Below are positions 44,911 to 56,475 of a stretch of 64,000 nt of DNA, piece after piece. This DNA is from Ursus arctos. Its lineage: Eukaryota > Chordata > Mammalia > Carnivora > Ursidae. Location: contig NW_026622874.1 in NCBI RefSeq assembly GCF_023065955.2, forward strand, positions 27,151,772 to 27,215,771, read 5' to 3'. The notes below the pieces were generated by a model, which made no database searches, was not told the origin of the DNA, and worked only from the letters and a program-made list of their open reading frames with translations. Numbering within the stretch: the first letter of the stretch is position 1; the number at the start of each line of letters is the position of its first letter. A program made the position numbers and the translations under genes.

Positions 44911-45922
44911 AACTGCAGTGGGAGATTTCTAGTAGGCAGTATGAGTCTGGAGATCAGCAACAGAAATCATCATGAAAGATATTAAAGGATACAGAGACCA
45001 GTACATTAAGCAGTAAAAAATAGCAAATTTTAGGGATGGAGAGTATTACAACTCAATATAGGGAAGACATTGTATGCTGAGAAAGTTTTCAAGTTATACA
45101 AGCATGGTGTGCAGTCTCAGATTGGGCCAATGGTTAAAGGTGGTTTTCCATTTTATGTAATGTTTCAAGATTACAAACAGAGTATTCATGTTTTATATGT
45201 GTAATTAAAGTTGGGAAATCAGAAAAACTCCTTAGACTAAATACAATAGCCGAGAGCATGGAACAACATGAGTATAGGATGCAGGGGGAAAAAGGCAATC
45301 AAAATCTTTAGGAAACACAAGCAAACAAATATCGTGCAAGAACGTCATCAGCCAATATGAAGAAAATCAAACATGGCATGATTTTAGGAGAGGTACAGTT
45401 AACAAGAAAGACTTTATTTAAATGTGAACATTCTTCTCTAAGCAGCCCTTTGATTGTGGCCTCAGACCATTCCTTGGCCCAGAAGTGAACATTTTTATAT
45501 ACTCAGAATAACATAAGTTCTGTTCATTGGTTTTCAGCGTTCACACGCAACTCCAATTAAAGCACAGAAAACTTAGTTGTAGTCGTAACACAAGATATTA
45601 ATGCTTATACCTTCTCAATAGAAAAGTGAAAGGGTGTCTGACAGAAGGCATTACAAGGAACAGAAAAGGGTAAAGAATGGGTGCTAATATTGTCATCTTA
45701 AAGTGAAAATAATTAAACACTGAATTAATATTTATGTAGATTATGTTTAGAATTATAAAGATGATCAAAAAAAGAACTCAAAGTGATGATACTTTAGCAG
45801 GTGGATATAAGAGAAAGGGAAGGAAATATGAATTATTTAACTGCTTTTCATATTGAGGAGTCAGAAATGGAGAAAAGGCAGATTATCTGGAGCTGTGAAA
45901 GTGACCAGCAGAAGAAACAAAA
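44911..45922. other. Single-copy stretch containing the first copy of a 27-bp exact duplication
   Basis: No gene or named repeat. The 27-mer beginning GCACAGAAAACTTAG at 45562-45588 recurs exactly at 47262-47288. Confidence 0.45.
45562..45588 (+). repeat. Dispersed 27-bp exact repeat, copy 1
   Basis: Starts GCACAGAAAACTTAG, ends TTGTAGTCGTAA. Identical over all 27 bases to 47262-47288, with different flanks on both sides. Confidence 0.97.
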
Positions 45923-46227
45923 GTAGAAGCAATGTTATTTATTTTTTTATAAGTATTTATTTTAATTCCAGTATAGTTAACAGGCAGTGTAATATTAGTT
46001 TCAGGTCTACCATATAAGTGATTCAACACTTCCATACAACACCTGGGGCTCATCACAACCAGAGCACTCCTTCCTCCCCATCACTATTTCACCCATCCCC
46101 CCATCCACCTCCCCTCTAGCAACCACCAGTTTGTTCTCTATATTTAAGAGTCGGCTTCTTGGTTTCTCTCTCTGTCGCTTTGCTCATTTGTTTTGTTTCT
46201 TAAATTCCAAATGTAGAAACAATTTTA
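45923..46227 (-). mobile_element. L1 3' UTR, antisense, with target-site duplications
   Basis: The body is 45938-46212. On the plus strand it reads TTCCAGTATAGTTAACAGGC, TTAGTTTCAGGTCTACC, TTTCACCCATCCCCCCATCC, CACCAGTTTGTTCTCTA, CATTTGTTTTGTTTCTTAAA, the reverse complement of a carnivore L1 3' UTR. Flanking GTAGAAGCAATGTTA and GTAGAAACAATTTTA match at 13 of 15 bases. Confidence 0.88.
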
Positions 46228-46620
46228 AAGTTTGTCTCTCACAACTGAAACTGGGGATGGGAAGTAATGCAGCAAGAAATTAACTTGATACTAGGAGCAG
46301 CCACTATTACTTGAAGAAGTCTTCAAAGAATAGACCATTCCAGTTGCAGGGATGAGGCCAGGAGTAAGTAAAGGCTTGAGAATCTCTCAAATTCACCCAA
46401 CCTAGAGGTAGAAGATCACTCAGTTGATGCTAATCTCTGTTTGGGCAAAACTCATTGGTCAGAGCTCCACGATCATTATTTTAAGGCTCAATTTCTCTAA
46501 TAGCTTGGACCCAGATGCACACCCCACCCAGCAATAAACCCAAAGATAAAAACACCCAGAGGTAGGCTTAATAAAAAATGCTTTTTGCATCTTTTGTATA
46601 CTTAATAACACTTGCAGTAT
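46228..46620. other. Single-copy stretch, no gene seen
   Basis: No recognised repeat or gene. Confidence 0.4.
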
Positions 46621-46830
46621 TATAATAGCTACTACTTTTTGACCTCCTACACTGGGCCAAGCATTCTGCTAAGCACTTTGCATAAATTATCTTCACAACA
46701 ATCCTATCAACTTGGTATTATTTCCATTTTATAAATGAGGAAAATGAGTAAGCCGGTGAGTAAGCTAGTAAGGGCCACCTCGAAGACTCAGACCAGAGTC
46801 TGTCTCACTCTAAAGCTGGAGTTCCTACCT
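46621..46830 (-). mobile_element. MIR SINE, antisense
   Basis: GGGCCAAGCATTCTGCTAAG, AATTATCTTCACAACAATCC, TTTTATAAATGAGGAAAATG and ACCAGAGTCTGTCTC follow antisense MIR order. Confidence 0.85.
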
Positions 46831-47964
46831 GCAGTATACAACTCCACAGTCCCTCACTTGCAGTTCTGAAGTCCAACGGCACTGAAAGCCCAAAGTGTTT
46901 ATTCTAGACTCAGGTTATTTTCCTCCAGTAACCAAATCTGACCTAAACCAGTATGGTTTCTTAGAATCTTTAGCCCATTTAGTATGAATATTTATACTTT
47001 CCATTGCAGACATATGAAGACATTTGACTATAAGCTGCTCTCCTAGATGCCACTGGAGCCATTATACAGTATATAATATATGCAAAGAATTACTTGTCTA
47101 TAACCAGAAATATTCCAAATTCAATAAAAAAAAACAACAACACCTGACTGCAAAACTTTCAGAGAAAAGCTCATGAACCTGTATATTCAGTTAATCTCTT
47201 AAAAAATATTTCAGAGCTCTCTGGATCAAACTTGGGAAGACAAATATTTATATTTATATATGCACAGAAAACTTAGTTGTAGTCGTAATATTGTAGTGTA
47301 TAGACAAAGAAAATTAAAAGGATTGAACAAAATTTATATTGACCTATGTAATATAGCTAGAAATACACTTTTTAAAGCAGAATTTTTATCAAGTGTTTTG
47401 TTTTCATTTATCTCTTTTTCATCAAACGTGGTCTATGAATGTGGGGGAAAGGATTTTTAAAAATGTCTGGTAGTTTGGAGTGCAATTAAATGGGAAAAAT
47501 CTTTGCAAATATATTTCCCTCCTACTTGTGAGCTTTTGAAAAGTGAAAATTTGTCTTTTCACAAAGTTCAAATGAGACAGAAAGTAATTACGACCTTCCT
47601 CGGGTGTGGAAGTGACATGCTGATTTTGGTCAAGCCAGAAAGTGTTTATGTTTTGAATTAACCAATAAAACAAAGAATGCTAAAGATAAATCTGGAGCTA
47701 CAACACATTAAAACAATTACACAAACATTATTCCTAGTAAACAAACTGACTTCGATGATATTATTGCCTTTCTACTTTTTTTTTCCAAAAAACACTAACA
47801 CATGAAAAGTAAACAGTGCAATTTTGTGGCTTAAAATGACACTTCCATGTAAATTGCTTGGTGCTAATAAGCTGTTCCTCTGTATTTACCACATTCATTT
47901 GTCACATATTGGTGTTGGCATGACCAGTGGGCTTCTGTGAACTCAAGTGAACCGCTTCTTTTTT
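46831..47964. other. Single-copy stretch, no gene seen
   Basis: Apart from the second 27-bp repeat copy, nothing is recognised. Confidence 0.4.
47262..47288 (+). repeat. Dispersed 27-bp exact repeat, copy 2
   Basis: Exact match to 45562-45588. It follows an AT-rich run (ATATTTATATTTATATAT), a plausible fragile or insertion site. Confidence 0.97.
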
Positions 47965-48400
47965 TTACATTTTTATAACAAAAAAGCTTAAATATACACC
48001 AGGTAGAGAGAATAGCACAATAAACCACCATTTATCCATCACCCAGATTCAACGACTGTCAGCTTTTTGCCATCTTTATACCATCTCGCTCTCTCTCTTG
48101 CATTTTTCTCCTTATGAAATATTGAAAGGTGAATCCAAGACACCACTACATTTCACTCTGAAGTGCTTCAGGTGTGAATTTCTAAAAAATAAGAACATTT
48201 TCTTACATAACAATGATACGTTAAAACACTTAACAAAAATAACTATTATCCTTTAATTTCACCTAACACCTAGTCCGTATTCCAATTTTATCCATGGTGT
48301 CAAAAATATCTTAACAGTTTCCCTTTTCCATACCCATAACTTGTTGATGACTGTTTCGTTATTTTGAATTGCAATAGTCTGTTTTGTTTGAACATTTGAA
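47965..48400 (-). mobile_element. Probable old L1M-type fragment, antisense
   Basis: GAGAGAATAGCACAATAAAC, CATCACCCAGATTCAACGAC and ATTCCAATTTTATCCATGG match a common mammalian LINE-derived pattern. The family name is uncertain. Confidence 0.45.
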
Positions 48401-48454
48401 AATAAAATAATATATTCCTACCACATGAAACCCAAGAGAATCCGTCTCTTGTTT

Positions 48455-48605
48455 AAGTGGCTGGAAAACTTGGGTTCAGACCTCAGCTCCTCCAGTTACA
48501 TGCAATGTGATGTGGTCTTGGGCAGGTTATGTAATTCCCGTATGCCTCACTTTACTCTTCTGTAAAATTAGATAAGGATCTCTGTAGGTTCTCAATGGTG
48601 GTTGG
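48455..48605 (+). mobile_element. MIR SINE
   Basis: ACTTGGGTTCAGACCTCAGC, GGTCTTGGGCAGGTTATGTA and CACTTTACTCTTCTGTAAAA give the MIR core. Confidence 0.85.
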
Positions 48606-48839
48606 GGGCTGGATCTGTACAAAAAAGAGCTAAGTACAATTTCAGGTTTGGCACAGGAATCCCTGCCTCCGTTTTAGTGCCAAAACTGAATCCTTGTTAG
48701 GCTGGCACAGTGTTTGGGGGAAAACAAATTCAAGTGCCTTCAGGCAACACGTATTTTCTACTTTGTACTCCAGTTCCCACTTATTTTATTGTCTTCTCCA
48801 ATGGATTTCCACTTTCTGTCTTCTACTCTTGGCTTCTGA

Positions 48840-49010
48840 TATTTACTAGTTGTATGAAGACTTTGAGAATGTTATCGTGACCACTCTGGTCATCAGTTTC
48901 CACATCTGCCAAATGCGTCTAATAAAACTTACCTCAGGGCACAGTTGTGAAGATTCAAAACCTTTCAGCACCTAGGACATGGTAAGTGCTCTTTAAACAT
49001 TGGCCCTTTT
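48840..49010 (+). mobile_element. MIR SINE, second copy
   Basis: ATCAGTTTCCACATCTGCC, TTACCTCAGGGCACAGTTGT, GAAGATTCAAAACC and GACATGGTAAGTGCTC match the MIR 3' half. It lies about 240 bp from the previous MIR in the same orientation. Confidence 0.75.
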
Positions 49011-50783
49011 CCCACTTGGATTAAATTAAGATTGCTCCATTTGATTTGGAGGTGATGTCCTATCCTTTTTGTTGCTCTTTTTAAATTCCCACTTGGCCTC
49101 AGACACATTCTTTTCTCTTCTACTCTCTTTCTTTCTGTTTTTTAAATTCCCTCTCCACTGATATTGCCTATAGACATTCAGCCAGTCCACCGTGCAGTAC
49201 CCTGGGCTGAGAAGGAGAAGATATTAACATGACTTCCGTTCCTACAACATCTAAAACAACAATGGCAACCTTGGCTTTTACTTATATAGTACTTTATATT
49301 TCTAAATAGTTTTTTTACATTCTGTTGTTTGATGCTTTTCACAACCCTGTGAATAAGTTATTATTGTCTCCCCTTTTATAGTTAAGGTAGCCAAGGAGCA
49401 GAGATATGTTTGAAGGTCCAGAAAAAAAAAACCTTCTTACCACTGTTAGCCACATCTCAATTAACAATATGGAATGATAGATTTTCATTTGTTGCTTCTA
49501 TCTTGAAACTGATTGAAGGATCAGGGAGAATCCACTTGGTGGCTCTGTATCGATTTCTTTTTAACTGCTGGTTAAAATAACTTCCCTTTGAAAGAAGATT
49601 GCGCCCTGTAGGAAATCGTTTCTGAGTTAAACAGATTTTCCCACTCCAAATTCTGTCTCAGAAGCAGACTTTAAGAAAAGATATTGCTGGAGGAATTATG
49701 GCATTCCACCTCAGCTTATACAAGACCTGCTAACACAATGAAAATTAGGGACAGAAACAAATCTCTCTGTTTCTGTGAGAGGATGAGAGAACGGGGAGAG
49801 TGGGAAGCAAATCCAAATCCTGTCCCCATCCAACCATTCACCTTCACTAACAGAGGGAACCAGTTGGGAAAATCTGCCAACAAGGGCTTCACTATAGTAA
49901 CCCTGAATCTTCAACACTCCCCTGGAATGGACTTCCTGGGTGTTAGTTAATAGAAGCAAGAATTCCCCCAAAATAATAATAGTAAATGTATACTTTTTAT
50001 AACTTCAATGATTTATTAGAGATTAATGTAATTCATACTGTTACAGAATGATGAAAATAGTATTTAATAATATTTAATTGCTTTTTATACTATCTGTAAC
50101 TGTCACCCTCGCATTGTCCCTAGAAGAATTTTTTTAAATTGCATAAATCCCTAAAATAACATCTTCTCTAGCTACTCCTTTATTTAAAAAAAAATCCCCA
50201 GTGGGAAATTTTGAAAAAGAATTATTGTAGAAACTGGCCAAATCTTGGTGGGCTTAATATACGTTGAATATCAAAATAAGATTTTTTTCCTACTTTTTAC
50301 CCAAGGATAGAGTAGCTTCGGGCCTTGTAAATGATAGTGGAGAATACTAATGCTGTTATGGCAAAAACTCTGATGATGCCGTATTAAAACAACAAAAACA
50401 CAGATCAAAGAAAATATACAGAGGACTGGGGTATAAGGAAGGAAACAATTAGAACCCCAACCAGAAGAAAACCGCTGTGGGAGGAGAGTGAAAATGGAAA
50501 TGAGATTTCAAAATAAAGCAAATATTATTTTCATTATTATTTAGTAACTATTTATTTGTTAGAAATATCAAAGTGCTTTAGACCCCATAGAACCAGACAA
50601 AACTCTTGCCCAGGAAAATAAATCAAAGACCTAAGAGTGTTAATGTGTAGAAACTCATTGCCTTTACTGTAATAGTTAATTGAATAGAGAGAGCTGGGGA
50701 GCTGAAGTTTGTTTTTATCCTCTCTATGTATGATAAGTACTGTTGAGATTTAATGGTGCTTTGTGTTTTAGCTTTAATCACAC
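49011..50783. other. Mostly single-copy stretch; possible MIR near 49,260-49,420
   Basis: CTTTTCACAACCCTGTGAAT and CTCCCCTTTTATAGTTAAGG near 49337-49386 hint at an antisense MIR. The rest, including an 88-codon frame at 49684-49950, is unrecognised. Confidence 0.4.
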
Positions 50784-50938
50784 TACTATGATCTGAATGT
50801 CTGTGTCCCCCTAAAATTCATATGTTGAAATCCTGGTGCACCATCAGGTTTGATGGTGTTAGGAGGTGGGGCCTTAGGGAGGTACTTAAGTCCTTAGAGT
50901 GGAGCCCACATGATGAGAATAGTGCCTTATATAAGAGA

Positions 50939-52176
50939 TGCCACAATTAAGGACCTAAATGTGAGGACTGAAACCATAAAAATCCTAGAAAAGTACACAG
51001 ACAGTAATGTCTCTGACACTTGTAACAACTTCTTTCTAGATACACCTCCTGAGGTAAGGGAAACAAAAGCAAAAATAAACTATTGGGGCTACATCAGAAT
51101 AAAAAGCTTCTGCACAGCAAAGGAAACAACCAACAAAGCTAAAAGACAACCTACTGAAAGGGAAAAAGTATTTTCAAATGACATATCTGATAAAGGATTA
51201 GTATCCAAAATAAAGAACGAATTTATACAACTCAACACCAAAAAAACAAGCAATCTGATTAAAAAATGGGCAAAGGACCTGAATAGACAGTTTTTTTGAA
51301 GACATACAGATGGCCAACAGACACATGAAAAAAATGCTTAACATCCTACTCATCAGGGAAATGCAAATCAAAACCACAATGAAGTATCGCTTACACCTGT
51401 CAGAATGGCTGAATTCAAAAGGACAGGAAGTAACGAGTAGTGACGAAGATGTGGAGAAAAAGGACCCCTCCTACAGTGTTGGTAGGAAGGCAAACTGGTG
51501 CAGTCACTGTGAGAGACAGTATAGAGGTTCTTCAAGAAATTAAAAATAGAACTACCCTATGATCTAGTAATTTCACTATTGGGTTTTTACCCAAAGAATC
51601 TGAAAACGCTAATTTGAAGAGATAAATGTGCCCCCTTTCATTGCAGCATTATTGCAATAACCAAACTATAGAAGCAGCCCAAGTGCCCATCAATAGATGA
51701 ATGGATAAAGAAGATGTGGTATGTGTATATAACAAAATATTATCCTGCCATAAAAAAGAATGAAACCTTGCCATTTGCAACAGCATGGATGGATCTAGAG
51801 AGTATGTTAAGCAAAATAAGCCAATCAGAGAAAGACAAATACCATATAATTTCACTCATATGTGGACTTTAAGAAACAAAACAAGTGAACAAAGGAAAAA
51901 AGAGAGAAAAAGACAAACCAAACTAAACCAAACCAAAACAAACAAACAAACAAACAAACAAACAAACAAAAAAACCCAGACCCTCAACTATAGAGAACAA
52001 ACAGTTACCAGAGGGGAGGTGGGTGGGGGATGGGTGAAATAGGTGATGAGGATTAGGAGTGCACTTACCTTCATGAGCACTGAGTAATATATGGAACTGT
52101 TGAATCACTATATTGTAGACCTAAAACTAATATAACACTGCATGTTAACTTTGCTGGAATTAAAAAAAAAAAAAAA
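50939..52176 (+). mobile_element. L1 LINE 3' end (ORF2 C-terminus, 3' UTR, poly-A) in the LTR
   Basis: A 5'-truncated L1. The first 360 bp encode the ORF2 C-terminus (KDLNVRTETIKILEK, FFLDTPPEVRETKAKINYWG, KRQPTEREKVFSNDISDKGL, NLIKKWAKDLNRQF), including an open stretch of over 110 codons. Frames shift after about 51300 and ORF2 is dead. The 3' UTR contains an (AAAC)n run at 51935-51970, and an A15 tail ends at 52176. Confidence 0.9.
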
Positions 52177-52949
52177 AGATGATGTGAAGTATATTTCTGG
52201 GGTTTGGATGTGAGGTTGGGTACACAAGTCTTACCATTTGCCCCTCTTTCCTTAGGATTCTGGCCAATGGAAAATCATTAGGCAAATGGATATCAAAATA
52301 ATTGCTTTATTACTAACCAGGCAAGCACCCATCACCCCTACCCTTGTGTTCGGCTCTCTTGTATCATCAGCTTGCAGGGAGAACAGGACTTGGAGTTGAA
52401 GACAAAGTAGGGCCTCTTTTTCCCCTGGATGAGACCTAAGGACTTGACCATGAGAGAACCTGACCCACAGAACTGACTCTGAGTCCAGTTCCCCAGCAGG
52501 TTTCCTGGACTAATAGCCTGTCTCCCTTGCCTAAATACCATGGATAGGAGAGTATAAGAGAAGCAGGTGTTGAACTTTGCTCTGGGGGAGTTCACCACAC
52601 AGAGACAGAAAGCTAAGAAGAGGTCAGTGAGCCCACCTCATAAAAGCTGAACTTCTAACACTTTAAATGCTGCCCACTAGCAAAATATGGCCCAGTGTTT
52701 CACCAAAAGAGCTGTGGTTGTCCACGTGAGTGGGTAAGTATAGATAAAAAACTTAGAATAATGTGGTCCCTCCCACACTCTCCAACGGAGAGAAGTTCCC
52801 TCTTCTATTTGCTGTGATAGGAATATGAAAAAAAGGAAAATAGTGCCCCCCTTCCCAATATATATTGACATGAAAAGAATATTCATGATGTAATTATTAT
52901 ATTATTTATATTCTTAAATATAAACTATAATATTTTTAAAATTTAAAAA
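52177..52949 (+). other. Non-L1, non-LTR segment after the L1 poly-A: candidate 3' transduction
   Basis: A 773-bp segment lies between the L1 A-tail and the point where the LTR resumes. It matches neither element. It ends in AATATTTTTAAAATTTAAAAAA, an A-rich end. AAGAGA flanks the composite at 50933-50938 and 52950-52955. This is what an L1 transcript reading through its own poly-A site would leave. A second independent insertion is the alternative. Confidence 0.5.
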
Positions 52950-53174
52950 AAGAGAGACCCCCCTCCCAGAGTTCCCTAGCCTTTTCCCACCGTAAGAAGA
53001 TACAATGAGAAGTTTGTGACATGGAAGAGCGCCCTCACCAGACCATGCTGGCACCCTGATCTCAGACTTCTGGACTCAGAACTGGGAGAAATAATTCCTT
53101 TTATTAGCTGCCCAGTCTATGATATTTTGTTATAGCAAACCAAATGCACTACGACATTTACTCTATTGAAATAC

Positions 53175-54215
53175 TTTGCTTATATCCTGCCACTTTCCCT
53201 GGATTATACCCTTCGTCAAGGTGGTGCCTACATTTTACTCTTCTGTATCCTTTTCCCCTAGCCATGCCTCCACATCCATGTTCCTCACTCAGGAAGCGCT
53301 GAGCCTGGAATTATCTCAAAGTTTACCATCAATCCCCCATCCACGCTTGCTCCTTTTCTTGTTTTCTCTCTTAACTACCCGTATCACACTGCAGTGGCTC
53401 TCAACACAGAAACGTGATGGCTATCTTGGCTTTTCCCTTTCCTCTAAGTACATCAAAGTACATCAAAGTATTCAACAAAAACAACAAAATCAATTAATTT
53501 TACTTTTAAAATGTGTTTCAAATCTGCTCTCCTTCTCCATCCTCCCTACTATGCCCTACTTTGGTTTCTCATCATTTCTCACTTGAAGTGTTTCAACAGC
53601 TCATAACTAGCTTCTAAGCCACACATTGCCCCTCACTCCAATGTGTCTCTCATTGAAAAGATTAATTTGAAAAATTCAGATTATGTTGTTTAATAAATAA
53701 ATAACAAAATTCAGAGGTTTTTTTAAACCACCAATGAGAAAAGTTCAGCCTTTTCTGCAGACACGCAGATGTTCCATGACCAGGTTCCAGGTTCTCCCCT
53801 CAAGCTCATTTCTCACCCCTGCCCTTTCACCCACACACCTACACTGTCCCAAGCTGACTTTCTTCCCATTCCTCAGATACATACAACCTCCACAACCTTC
53901 TACGTGCCATTCCTTCTGCCTGTAATGCATCCCTCTTTTCTAAGGCAAAGTTTATTCATTCTTCAAGACACTGATGTAATATCATCTCCTCTGAAAAATT
54001 TCTCCCAACCTCCAGAGTTTGCTGTTCCAACTCCATGCTCTCACAACATGTCAGTCATGTTTATATTCAAGCATTAATTATTTGGCATCATCTTTACTTG
54101 CTCACATGATAATCTCCCCCAGCCACTGGACACTGAGCTTCCTGAGGGCCAGGACCTTGCTATACCTTCTGTGCAACTGGCCCTCAATGTAAGTTTTATC
54201 AAGGCCTCACTGAAA
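53175..54215 (+). mobile_element. L2 LINE, 3' half
   Basis: The right part is clear: CCTCAAGCTCATTTCTCACC, CATTCCTTCTGCCTGTAATG, CACTGGACACTGAGCTTCC, TGAGGGCCAGGACCTTGC. The left part (53175-53640) is weaker. It includes a small 12-bp echo (AAGTACATCAAAGTACATCA) at 53445-53470. Confidence 0.65.
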
Positions 54216-54469
54216 GACTTAAGCAACTAATTAATTACTGAAGAAATGAATACAATATTAGAAAGAATGTTAAACTTGAGAGTAAAAATTTTCTCAGGCA
54301 ATTTTAAGCACCATTTTCATGAATACTAACTGTAAACTGTTTTGATCAATAAAACTTAGGTAGATCTCCACTCCAATGATTTAAGGACATTAACGTTCTG
54401 GCATTACTTAAAAGTTATTATTTCAATAAGTTTTGCGAATTTGGATTATTCCTCCTCTCAAGTTCTACG
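54216..54469. other. Short single-copy stretch
   Basis: Nothing recognised. Confidence 0.4.
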
Positions 54470-54610
54470 GGTTTTATTTATTTGTTTAAGATATATCTCC
54501 CTCACAAGATTTTAGGATCCATCAGAAAGGAGACCATAGCTGTTCTGTTCAACATTGTATGTTGAATGCCTACTCACAAAGCAGGCTATCGATAAATATT
54601 TATAGAAATA
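54470..54610 (+). mobile_element. L2-type LINE 3' terminus fragment
   Basis: GTTCTGTTCAACATTGTATG followed by CAGGCTATCGATAAATATTT is a decayed L2 3' end. MIR3 is the alternative. Confidence 0.5.
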
Positions 54611-55117
54611 CTTGTCAATGGCTATAGATCCTAACAGATGAAGACCTAAAAATGGTTTAGAGTAAGTGAGAGGACTGGGGTCTTGAATCGTATTGGTAAT
54701 TTCATGGAGGAGATAAACTAATATGGTGCTTCGATGCTTTCTCCTCAGGAGCTATAAAAATACCAGAAGCTAGACTGGGAAGAACCAAAGAGCTAATTGT
54801 TGCTCCAGCTTATTGTGGACTTTTACACTGATAATTTTTCATTGGGACTCATTGAAGTTTCTAGTTCTTCTTGAGATGAGAAAAGATGAGTTTTAGAAAT
54901 CTGCCGATCTATTTGTCCTCCTGCCTAAATCAGTCACTAATAAATAAAAGTATGCCGTATTTCAAAGGTTGAATTTAAAAGATTGTTCTTCCATGTTTAG
55001 ATGATTTACGGAAAGACTTGACATGAGATTTCTTCTAGGAGGAAACGTCTTAGTTCTTTTGAACTATCTTTGATTTATAACAATTTAAAATATGTAAGTC
55101 ATTAGAGAGGAAGTGGT
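54611..55117. other. Single-copy stretch, no gene seen
   Basis: No recognised repeat or gene. Confidence 0.4.
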
Positions 55118-55305
55118 GCATGACAGTTAAAACTATGAACTTTGAAGTGAAGCAGGTCTAGTCGGTACTTGGGCAAATTAATAAAACTTTCAGTTTCCTC
55201 ATCTGCAACATGCAAATAATAATAACTTTTGTTTACTATAAACATTAAATGCCTCTCATCTCAATAACAGGCAAGTAAAAAGAGCTCAATAAATACTTGC
55301 TTAAA
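55118..55305 (+). mobile_element. MIR SINE
   Basis: GCATGACAGTTAAAACTATG, CAGTTTCCTCATCTGCAAC and GAGCTCAATAAATACTTGC run from the MIR head to its tail. Confidence 0.8.
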
Positions 55306-55646
55306 AAATGAATATTCAGATTCATCAGCCAAATATCTGCCTCAACGTTCTAAGAAAATCCTACAAATTAGGTTATATGATTTATATTCATGTTGAAAAA
55401 AAATGCAAGTTTTTCCTTTCCTAAATAAAAATCCTGGTGGAAAGTCAACTCTGGAACACATGTTTGGCCAACACCCAGAAATCATTTTAGCCTGTACCCT
55501 GATGAGGCTGCAAGTTTCTGAATTGAAAATTTAACTTTTTTCCCCTAATTAGGAGGAAAAAAATGTTTGATTTTTAAAAAATCTTGTATCTATAAAAATC
55601 TTGTATTTATGTGGATTAGTTATTGTTATCTTTCTCTTATTTTATC
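55306..55646. other. Single-copy A+T-rich stretch
   Basis: Nothing recognised. Confidence 0.4.
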
Positions 55647-55874
55647 AAAAATTATTAAATGAGGGGGTGCCTGGGTGGCACAGTGGTTAAGCGTCTGCCT
55701 TCGGCTCAGGGCGTGATCCCAGTGTTCTGGGATCGAGCCCCACATCAGGCTCCTCCGCTGGGAGCCTGCTTCTTCCTCTCCCACTCCCCCTGCTTGTGTT
55801 CCCTCTCTCACTGGCTGTCTCTATCTCTGTCAAATAAATAAATAAAATATTTTTAAAAAAAATTATTAAATGAG
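55647..55874 (+). mobile_element. Carnivore SINE copy 13, young, perfect 17-bp target-site duplication
   Basis: The body is 55664-55857 with the GGCACAGTGGTTAAGCG head. AAAAATTATTAAATGAG is identical at 55647-55663 and 55858-55874. Confidence 0.97.
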
Positions 55875-56364
55875 ATGAATTATCATTATATGAAAAAGTA
55901 ATTATTAAGTGAAAGGGATTGATGGGTATTGAGATAGAGCGTTCACAATGAGCAGTATTATCTCCCCAAAACTCTGAATCCTCTAGGCCACGATGATTGC
56001 ATTTGTGTCTTTCCATTGATCTCTATACTTGTAAATCAAAGATGTAAATCAAAAAATTAAACCATTCATTGGGTAGAGTTATCAATACATAGTTATTTAA
56101 TGTTCAATAGTGGAGTTTTTCATCTGCATTACTTCAGTCTACAATTCACAGATACAATTTGTGTTTTGTACAATAAGTCCCACTTGCAGCATAGAGTCTG
56201 AGAACACTACCATACAGGGCCTTCTGTGCATAACCACGGCTAATATCAAAGTTAAAATTCTTACCTGAACTGACTGAACTCCTGAAAAACTTCCTGCACC
56301 TGAGAAAAGAACAATGAAAATATACATAGAGAAAAGTGTGGCTTACTCTATGATGGTAATCATT
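55875..56364. other. Single-copy stretch, no gene seen
   Basis: No recognised repeat or gene. Confidence 0.4.
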
Positions 56365-56475
56365 TTGCAACATATAAGTGTATCAAATCGACTCCTTGTA
56401 CACCTTCAACTTAACACATGTTGTATGCCAATTATATTTCAATAAAGTTGGAACAACAACAACAACAACAACAAC
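56365..56475 (+). mobile_element. L1 3' end with an AAC-repeat tail
   Basis: AACATATAAGTGTATCAAAT, TTGTACACCTTCAACTTAAC and TTATATTTCAATAAAGTTGG are the terminal part of an L1 3' UTR. The tail has become (AAC)n at 56452-56475. Confidence 0.8.

Larger units (their letters stand above)
50784..53156 (+). mobile_element. MaLR-type LTR (MLT1/MST-like), split by a 2-kb insertion
   Basis: The left part (50784-50938) has TGTGTCCCCCTAAAATTCAT and GTGTTAGGAGGTGGGGCC. The right part (52950-53156) resumes with AGAGACCCCCCTCCCAGAG, then GCCCTCACCAGACCATGCTG, and ends GCACTACGACA. The two parts join without gap or overlap relative to the usual LTR order, so this is one solo LTR of about 360 bp interrupted by 50939-52949. 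These LTRs are ancient retrovirus-like (ERVL-MaLR) relics. No internal retroviral genes are present. Confidence 0.75.
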
